A DNA stretch of 64,000 bases from Pseudomonas sichuanensis (GTDB lineage: Bacteria > Pseudomonadota > Gammaproteobacteria > Pseudomonadales > Pseudomonadaceae): NCBI RefSeq assembly GCF_003231305.1, contig NZ_QKVM01000021.1, forward strand, positions 31,184 to 95,183, given 5' to 3'. The notes below the pieces were generated by a model. It was given only the letters and a program-made list of their open reading frames with translations, was not told the origin of the DNA and did not search any database. Positions 58,544-64,000 of the stretch are shown piece by piece. Position 1 is the stretch's first letter, and each line of letters begins with the position of its first letter. The translations under genes and the position numbers were made by a program.

Positions 58544-59959
58544 ATGAGCAAGCAAATTCCGGTACATGACGTCACCCCGCCTGCCAGCAAAGGGAAGGAT
58601 TCCGTCGACCTCTACGCATCACGCGAAAAAATCTATACCCGCGCCTTTACCGGCATTTTCCGCAGGCTGCGGATGGTCGGCGGCGCGGTGTTGTTCCTGC
58701 TGTATTTCGGCACCGTCTGGTTGAACTGGGGCGGCCACCAGGCCGTGTGGTGGAACCTGCCCGAGCGTAAGTTCTACATCTTCGGCGCCACGATCTGGCC
58801 GCAGGACTTCATCCTGCTCTCGGGCCTGTTGATCGTCGCGGCCTTCGGCCTGTTCTTCATCACCGTTTACGCCGGCCGCGTCTGGTGCGGCTATACCTGC
58901 CCGCAAAGCGTGTGGACCTGGGTGTTCATGTGGTGCGAAAAAGTCACCGAGGGTGACCGCAACCAACGCATGAAGCTGGACAAGGCGCCCATGAGCGGCA
59001 ACAAGTTCCTGCGCAAGTTCGCCAAGCACAGCCTGTGGTTGCTGATCGGCTTCGTCACCGGCATGACCTTCGTCGGCTACTTCTCGCCGATCCGCGAGCT
59101 GGCCATCGAATTCTTCACCGGGCAGGCCGACGGCTGGGCCTACTTCTGGGTCGGTTTCTTCACCCTGGCCACCTACGGCAACGCCGGCTGGCTGCGCGAG
59201 CAGGTGTGCATATACATGTGCCCCTATGCGCGCTTCCAGAGCGTGATGTTCGACAAGGACACCCTGATCGTCTCGTACGACCCGCGCCGTGGCGAAACCC
59301 GTGGCCCGCGTAAGAAGGACATCGACTACAAAGCCAAGGGCCTGGGCGACTGCATCGACTGCACCATGTGCGTACAGGTCTGCCCCACCGGCATCGACAT
59401 CCGCGATGGCCTGCAGATCGAGTGCATCGGCTGCGCCGCCTGCATCGATGCCTGCGACAGCATCATGGACAAGATGAACTACCCCAAGGGCCTGATCAGC
59501 TACACCACCGAGCACAACCTGTCCGGGCAGAAAACCCACATGCTGCGCCCGCGCCTGATCGGCTACGCGCTGGTGCTGCTGGTGATGATCGGCGCCCTGA
59601 CCACCGCCTTCGCCACCCGCTCGCTGGTCGGCTTCGACGTGGCCAAGGACCGGGTGCTGTACCGCGAGAACGCCCAGGGGCGGATCGAAAACGTGTACAG
59701 CCTGAAGGTGATGAACAAGGACCAGCGCGACCACGTCTACGTGCTGGATGCCGCCGGCCTGCCAGACCTGCGCCTCGAAGGCCACCGCGAGATCCGCGTG
59801 GCCGCCGGCGATATCGTCAGCCTGCCGGTGCAACTGTCGGTTGCCCCGGAGAAACTGCCCTCGACCACCAACGAAATCACCTTCATCCTCAAGGACGCCG
59901 ACGACAGCGCCAGCCAGGTTGAAGCCAAGAGCCGCTTCATCGGCCCACAGATCCGCTGA
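58544..59959 (+). CDS. ccoG: cytochrome c oxidase accessory protein CcoG (FixG/RdxA)
   Basis: CcoG is a membrane [4Fe-4S] cupric reductase that supplies Cu(I) for cbb3 oxidase assembly. The 471-residue protein has several N-terminal transmembrane helices, the cysteine pair in VWCGYTCPQSVW, the dicluster ferredoxin motif CIDCTMCVQVCPTGIDI...CIGCAACIDACD, a helix around FIGYALVLLVMIGAL-like residues 340-360, and a C-terminal Ig-like FixG domain. There are two adjacent ATGs. I prefer 58544 because GGGA is seven bases upstream; 58541 is the alternative. It opens the ccoGHIS cluster. Confidence 0.94.
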   Translation: MSKQIPVHDVTPPASKGKDSVDLYASREKIYTRAFTGIFRRLRMVGGAVLFLLYFGTVWLNWGGHQAVWWNLPERKFYIFGATIWPQDFILLSGLLIVAAFGLFFITVYAGRVWCGYTCPQSVWTWVFMWCEKVTEGDRNQRMKLDKAPMSGNKFLRKFAKHSLWLLIGFVTGMTFVGYFSPIRELAIEFFTGQADGWAYFWVGFFTLATYGNAGWLREQVCIYMCPYARFQSVMFDKDTLIVSYDPRRGETRGPRKKDIDYKAKGLGDCIDCTMCVQVCPTGIDIRDGLQIECIGCAACIDACDSIMDKMNYPKGLISYTTEHNLSGQKTHMLRPRLIGYALVLLVMIGALTTAFATRSLVGFDVAKDRVLYRENAQGRIENVYSLKVMNKDQRDHVYVLDAAGLPDLRLEGHREIRVAAGDIVSLPVQLSVAPEKLPSTTNEITFILKDADDSASQVEAKSRFIGPQIR

Positions 59960-59977
59960 CTAGAGAGAACACAGACA

Positions 59978-60505
59978 ATGCCTGCCGCCACCGCCGCCAG
60001 CCCCTGGTACAAGCACCTCTGGCCCTGGATCATCATCGGCATCCTGGCCACCTCGGTATGCCTGAGCCTGACCATGGTCAGCATTGCCGTGCGCAACCCG
60101 GACAACCTGGTCAACGACAACTATTACGAAGCCGGCAAGGGCATCAACCGCTCGCTGGACCGTGAACTGCTGGCCCAGACCCTCAACATCAAGGCCAGCA
60201 TCCACCTGGACGAACTGACCGGTGAAGTGGACGTGCGCCTGACCGGCAACAGCGCCCCGCAGGCGCTGGAACTGAACCTGATTTCGCCGACCCAGCCCAA
60301 CAAGGACCGCAAGGTACAACTGGCACGCACCGAGCCGGGCCGCTATGTCGGCCAGCTGGATGACAAGGTCGACGGCCGGCGCTTCGTCGAGTTGCTCGGC
60401 AGCCAGGATGACCATGTGTGGCGGCTGTTCGAAGAGGAGAAGGTCGAGCATGGCGTGACCTTGCAGTTGGGGGATGAGGCCATTCAAGGCGCCGAGCACC
60501 ACTGA
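59978..60505 (+). CDS. ccoH: cbb3 oxidase assembly protein CcoH (FixH)
   Basis: CcoH is a small membrane protein that binds the assembling cbb3 oxidase. The 175-residue protein has one N-terminal transmembrane helix (WYKHLWPWIIIGILATSVCLSLTMVSIAV) followed by a periplasmic FixH domain starting NPDNLVNDNYYEAGKGIN. It lies 18 bases after ccoG. Confidence 0.92.
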   Translation: MPAATAASPWYKHLWPWIIIGILATSVCLSLTMVSIAVRNPDNLVNDNYYEAGKGINRSLDRELLAQTLNIKASIHLDELTGEVDVRLTGNSAPQALELNLISPTQPNKDRKVQLARTEPGRYVGQLDDKVDGRRFVELLGSQDDHVWRLFEEEKVEHGVTLQLGDEAIQGAEHH

Positions 60506-60521
60506 CCGAACACCGCGCCCC

Positions 60522-60552
60522 TCGTGGGAGCGGCGGTGCGCCGCTCCCACGA
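60522..60552. repeat. short REP-like hairpin between ccoH and ccoI
   Basis: TCGTGGGAGCGGCG-GTG-CGCCGCTCCCACGA is a perfect 14-base-pair stem of single-unit REP type. It lies inside the operon, so it may modulate ccoI expression or protect the upstream mRNA. Confidence 0.82.
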
Positions 60553-60578
60553 ACCCGCTGCAGCAAGAAGAGATGTCG

Positions 60579-63050
60579 ATGACCCAACCCACCCCCTGCT
60601 ACCACTGCGCCCTGCCCGTCCCCGCCGGCAGCCGCTTCACCGCCGTGGTGCTCGGCGAGCCACGGGCATTCTGCTGCCCGGGCTGCCAGGCAGTGGCCGA
60701 GTCCATCGTCGCCGGGGGCCTTGAGCACTATTACCAGCACCGCAGCGACACCAGCGCCAACCCCGAAGCCCTGCCCCGCCAGTTGCAGGACGAACTGGCG
60801 CTGTACGACCGCGACGACGTGCAACAAGGCTTCGTGCGCCATGCCGGCGAACTGGCCGAAGCCACCCTGCTGGTCGAAGGCATCAGTTGCGCCGCCTGCG
60901 GCTGGCTGATCGAAAAACACCTGCGCACCCTGCCCGGAGTCGCCGAGGCACGCCTGAACCTGTCCAACCACCGCCTGCTGGTCAACTGGGCCGACAGCCA
61001 GTTGCCGCTGTCCAGGCTGCTGGCCGAGCTGCGCCGCATCGGCTACGCCGCCCACCCCTACCAGCCGGACCAGGCCGCCGAGCAACTGGCCCGGGAAAAC
61101 CGCAGCGCCCTGCGCCGCCTGGGCGTGGCCGGGCTGCTGTGGTTCCAGGCAATGATGGCGACCATGGCCACCTGGCCGGAATTCAACATCGACCTGTCCC
61201 CCGAGCTGCACACCATCCTGCGCTGGGTCGCGCTATTCCTCACCACCCCGATCGTGTTCTACAGCTGCGCGCCGTTCTTCAAGGGCGCCGCCCGCGACCT
61301 GCGCACCCGCCACCTGACCATGGACGTCTCGGTGTCGCTGGCCATCGCCCTGGCCTACTGCGCCGGGATCTGGACGGCGATCACCGGCAGTGGCGAGCTG
61401 TATTTCGACACCGTGGGCATGTTCGCCCTGTTCCTGCTGACCGGCCGCTACCTGGAGCGCCGCGCCCGCGAGCGCACGGCGGCGGCCACGGCGCAACTGG
61501 TCAACCTGCTGCCGACCTCGTGCCTGCGCCTGGCTGCCGACGGCCAGGCCGAGCGCATCCTGCTCGGCGAACTGCAGTGCGGCGACCGCGTGCAAGTGCT
61601 GCCCGGCGCGGTGATCCCCGCCGACGGCTGCATCATCGAGGGCCGCTCCAGCGTCGACGAATCGCTGCTCACCGGTGAATACCTGCCCTTGGCGCGACGC
61701 ACCGGCGACCGGGTCACCGGCGGCACCCTCAACGTCGAAAGCACCCTCACCATCGAAGTCCAGGCCCTGGGCCAGGACTCACGGCTGTCGGCCATCGTGC
61801 GCCTGCTGGAGCGGGCGCAGACCGAAAAACCGCGCCTGGCCGAGATCGCCGACCGTGCCTCGCAATGGTTCCTGCTGTTCACCCTGGTGGCGGCGGCGAT
61901 CATCGGCCTGGTCTGGTGGCAACTCGATGCCGGGCGGGCGTTCTGGATCGTCCTGGCCATGCTGGTCGCCACCTGCCCCTGCGCCCTGTCGCTGGCCACC
62001 CCGACCGCCCTCACCGCCGCCACCGGCACCCTGCACAAGCTTGGCCTGCTGGTGACCCGTGGCCATGTGCTCGAAGGCCTCAACCAGATCGACACGGTGA
62101 TCTTCGACAAGACCGGCACCCTCACCGAAGGCCGCCTGGCCCTGCGCAGCATCCGCCCGCTGGGGCGCCTGGATGCCGACCGCTGCCTGGCACTGGCCGC
62201 CGCCCTCGAGAACCGTTCCGAACACCCCATCGCCCGTGCCTTCGGCCGCGCCGCCCGGCCGGCCGAGGCGGTCAACGCAGTGCCTGGGCTGGGCCTGGAG
62301 GGTGAGGTGGACGGCCAGCGCCTGCGCATCGGCCAGGCCACCTTCGTCTGCGCCCTGAGCGGCGCCGAAGTGCCTGGCGTACCCGAGCCACGCGGCCAGT
62401 GGCTGCTGCTGGGCGATCGCCAGGGCCCGCTGGCCTGGTTCGGCCTGGACGACCGCCTGCGCGACGACGCCGCCGACCTGGTGGCCGCCTGCAAGGCCCG
62501 TGGCTGGCAGACCCTGCTGCTGTCCGGCGACAGCTCGCCGATGGTTGCCGAAGTGGCCGCGACGCTTGGCATCGACCAGGCGGTCGGCGGCCTGCGCCCG
62601 GACGACAAGCTCGCGCGCCTGAAACAGCTCCAGGCCGAAGGGCGCAAGGTGCTGATGCTGGGTGACGGGGTGAACGATGTGCCGGTCCTGGCCGCCGCCG
62701 ATATCAGCATCGCCATGGGCAGCGCCACCGACCTTGCCAAGACCAGCGCCGACGCCGTGCTGCTGTCCAACAACCTGCACGCACTGGTGCAGGCCTTTGC
62801 CCTGGCCCGGCGCACCCGCCGCAACATTGTCGAGAACCTGCTCTGGGCGACCCTGTACAATGGCCTCATGCTGCCGTTCGCCGCACTCGGCTGGATCACT
62901 CCGGTCTGGGCGGCGGTCGGCATGTCGGTCAGCTCGCTGATCGTCGTGCTCAACGCCTTGCGCCTGACCCGGTTGCCAACGACAACGGGCGTACCGGTGA
63001 GCGCGCCACCGTCACTTGGAAGGAAAACCCTATGCCCGCCCTCTACGTGA
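60579..63050 (+). CDS. ccoI: copper-transporting P1B-type ATPase CcoI (FixI)
   Basis: CcoI is an inner membrane Cu(I) ATPase needed to insert copper into cbb3 oxidase. The 823-residue protein has N-terminal cysteines (CYHC, FCCPGCQAV), an HMA domain with SCAACGWLIE, eight predicted helices with the CPC ion motif in ATCPCALSLATP, the A-domain LLTGEYLP, phosphorylation site DKTGTLT and hinge GDGVNDVPVLA. I chose the ATG at 60579 (MTQPTPCYHC), because AGAAGAG lies six bases upstream and is too close to the ATG at 60573. Its end overlaps ccoS. Confidence 0.95.
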   Translation: MTQPTPCYHCALPVPAGSRFTAVVLGEPRAFCCPGCQAVAESIVAGGLEHYYQHRSDTSANPEALPRQLQDELALYDRDDVQQGFVRHAGELAEATLLVEGISCAACGWLIEKHLRTLPGVAEARLNLSNHRLLVNWADSQLPLSRLLAELRRIGYAAHPYQPDQAAEQLARENRSALRRLGVAGLLWFQAMMATMATWPEFNIDLSPELHTILRWVALFLTTPIVFYSCAPFFKGAARDLRTRHLTMDVSVSLAIALAYCAGIWTAITGSGELYFDTVGMFALFLLTGRYLERRARERTAAATAQLVNLLPTSCLRLAADGQAERILLGELQCGDRVQVLPGAVIPADGCIIEGRSSVDESLLTGEYLPLARRTGDRVTGGTLNVESTLTIEVQALGQDSRLSAIVRLLERAQTEKPRLAEIADRASQWFLLFTLVAAAIIGLVWWQLDAGRAFWIVLAMLVATCPCALSLATPTALTAATGTLHKLGLLVTRGHVLEGLNQIDTVIFDKTGTLTEGRLALRSIRPLGRLDADRCLALAAALENRSEHPIARAFGRAARPAEAVNAVPGLGLEGEVDGQRLRIGQATFVCALSGAEVPGVPEPRGQWLLLGDRQGPLAWFGLDDRLRDDAADLVAACKARGWQTLLLSGDSSPMVAEVAATLGIDQAVGGLRPDDKLARLKQLQAEGRKVLMLGDGVNDVPVLAAADISIAMGSATDLAKTSADAVLLSNNLHALVQAFALARRTRRNIVENLLWATLYNGLMLPFAALGWITPVWAAVGMSVSSLIVVLNALRLTRLPTTTGVPVSAPPSLGRKTLCPPST

Positions 63051-63244
63051 TGATCCCCGCCGCCCTGCTGCTGGTCGGGGTGGCCGTGTACATCTTCTTC
63101 TGGGCGGTGGACAGCGGCCAGTACGACGACCTTGAAGGCCCGGCCCACAGCATCCTGTTCGACGACCAGGACCCGCGCCACCAGGCCGCGGTCAAACACG
63201 ACGAACAACCTCCCGAAGACAAGGACGCCAAACCGAGTGCCTGA
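63032..63244 (+). CDS. ccoS: cbb3 oxidase maturation protein CcoS
   Basis: CcoS is a small one-helix protein required for cofactor insertion into cbb3 oxidase. The 70-residue product starts MPALYVMIPAALLLVGVAVYIFFWAVDSGQYDDLEGPAHSIL, the family pattern, with a short acidic tail. It overlaps ccoI by 19 bases and the next gene by eight bases. Confidence 0.94.
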   Translation: MPALYVMIPAALLLVGVAVYIFFWAVDSGQYDDLEGPAHSILFDDQDPRHQAAVKHDEQPPEDKDAKPSA

Positions 63245-63920
63245 ACTGATCCCCCTGCTCGGCTCGGCCCTGGTCCTCGGCCTGCTCGGCGGCGGCCACT
63301 GCCTGGGGATGTGCGGCGGCCTGATGGGCGCCCTGACCCTGGCCATCCCGCCGCAGCAGCGCAACCGGCGCCTGCGCCTGCTGCTGGCCTACAACCTCGG
63401 GCGCATCCTCAGCTACGCCGCGGCCGGCCTGCTGCTGGGCCTGGCCGGCGTGGCCCTGGCCAGCAGCCCGCTGGCGATCGGGCTACGGGTGGTCGCGGCG
63501 CTGCTGCTGATTGCCATGGGCCTGTACCTGGCCGGGTGGTGGAGCGGCCTGACACGCATTGAAGCGCTCGGGCGCGGCCTGTGGCGCCATATACAACCGC
63601 TGGCCACACGGCTGCTGCCGGTGTCCAGCCTGCCCCGCGCCCTGTTGCTCGGCGCCTTGTGGGGCTGGCTGCCGTGCGGGCTGGTGTACAGCACCCTGCT
63701 GTGGGCCGCCAGCCAAGGGGATGCGCTGCACAGTGGGGCATTGATGCTGGCGTTCGGGCTGGGGACCTGGCCGGTGTTGCTGGCCACGGGGCTGGCGGCG
63801 GAGCGTGTGGGCAGCGTGCTGCGCAAGCGCGGGGTGCGCATGGCGGGCGGCGTGCTGGTGATCCTCTTTGGCCTGTGGACGCTGCCTGGGCCTCACCAGC
63901 ACTGGCTCATGGGGCACTGA
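63237..63920 (+). CDS. sulfite exporter TauE/SafE-family membrane protein
   Basis: The 227-residue protein has about six transmembrane segments and the family pattern LLGGGHCLGMCGGLMGALTLAIP near the N-terminus and LLGALWGWLPCGLVYSTLLWAA in the middle. This half-size group (DsbD-like transmembrane domain with paired Cys, HCxGMCGG and PCG) is regularly found after ccoS and is suspected to serve copper or redox supply to cbb3 oxidase. The start is GTG at 63237 (VPELIPLLGSALV), overlapping ccoS by eight bases; a longer frame upstream lies inside ccoS and is unlikely. It ends the cluster. Confidence 0.88.
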   Translation: MPELIPLLGSALVLGLLGGGHCLGMCGGLMGALTLAIPPQQRNRRLRLLLAYNLGRILSYAAAGLLLGLAGVALASSPLAIGLRVVAALLLIAMGLYLAGWWSGLTRIEALGRGLWRHIQPLATRLLPVSSLPRALLLGALWGWLPCGLVYSTLLWAASQGDALHSGALMLAFGLGTWPVLLATGLAAERVGSVLRKRGVRMAGGVLVILFGLWTLPGPHQHWLMGH

Positions 63921-63928
63921 GGGGCTGC

Positions 63929-64000
63929 TGCGCAGCCTTTTCGCCGGCAAGCCGGCTCCCACACCGATCGCGTCGTCTCAAGCCTGTGGGAGCTGGCTTG
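63929..64000. repeat. REP-like element cut by the window end
   Basis: GCCGGCAAGCCGGCTCCCACA is followed by TGTGGGAGCTGGCTTG at the right edge, the two arms of another REP pair after the TauE/SafE gene. The second arm is incomplete here. Confidence 0.75.

Noticed and set aside
60474..60578. Upstream extension of ccoI to 60474
   Set aside because: The extension runs through the end of ccoH and the REP hairpin. AGAAGAG is correctly placed only for the ATG at 60579.
61448..63364. 638-codon minus-strand frame opposite ccoI, ccoS and the TauE/SafE gene
   Set aside because: It covers three genes with clear motifs, and its Arg/Ser/Pro-rich sequence is typical of shadow frames.

Overview
The window is GC-rich and reads as chromosome of a fluorescent pseudomonad of the Pseudomonas putida group. 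The grounds are the sdhCDAB/gltA arrangement, the pyoverdine genes, mqsRA beside etf-QO, two tandem ccoNOQP operons, and the putida-type REP palindromes (GTAGGAGCGGCCTTGTGCCGCGA and GTGGGAGCGGGCTTGCCCCGCGA types) at many gene ends. No rRNA, tRNA, insertion sequence, prophage or CRISPR array was seen. This is core-like genome with one accessory-style module (pyoverdine) and one toxin-antitoxin pair.

Layout. (1) 1-5.9 kb: central carbon metabolism, with sucA (partial), sdhBADC on the minus strand and gltA divergent on the plus strand, each side with its own sigma70 promoter. (2) 6-11.2 kb: small envelope and regulatory genes on the minus strand (START-domain protein, Cys-cluster protein, Lys/Ala-rich secreted protein, MocR-type regulator, OmpA-like lipoprotein pair, solute-binding protein). 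(3) 11.3-15.2 kb: electron transfer flavoprotein etfBA divergent from ETF:ubiquinone oxidoreductase, with a PsrA-type operator at the etf-QO promoter. (4) 15.2-18 kb: mqsRA, an MHS-family transporter and a degenerate receiver protein. (5) 18-28 kb: pyoverdine genes (FpvI-like sigma factor, pvdR-pvdT-opmQ export system, PvdP tyrosinase, a siderophore-interacting reductase, pvdH). (6) 27.9-33.4 kb: a DsbRS-like two-component system divergent from dsbD, a TlpA-like gene and dsbG. (7) 33.5-48.4 kb: the 13-kb peptide synthetase gene pvdL, the sigma factor gene pvdS (pfrI) and a hydroxyornithine-acyltransferase-like gene. (8) 48.4-51.2 kb: solute-binding protein, exonuclease, ppnP and a hydrolase. 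(9) 51.3-63.9 kb: two cbb3 oxidase operons followed by the assembly genes ccoG-H-I-S and a TauE/SafE membrane protein.

How it works together. PvdS-type promoters (TAAAT-N16/17-CGT) can be read directly upstream of pvdR, pvdP, the siderophore reductase, pvdH and the acyltransferase, with a variant (TAATT) at pvdL. pvdS itself has a Fur box. One 41-bp stretch (25162-25202) carries two overlapping divergent boxes that share the palindrome TAAATTTA. The receptor fpvA, the anti-sigma fpvR, pvdE, pvdMNO, pvdA, pvdF and the side-chain synthetases are absent, so the pathway must be split across the genome. A DsbR-type motif (TTA-N8-TTAA) sits between the two-component system and dsbD. An Anr box lies upstream of the first cco operon, inside the start of the divergent hydrolase gene. 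The two cco operons share long stretches that are almost identical at DNA level, which suggests gene conversion.
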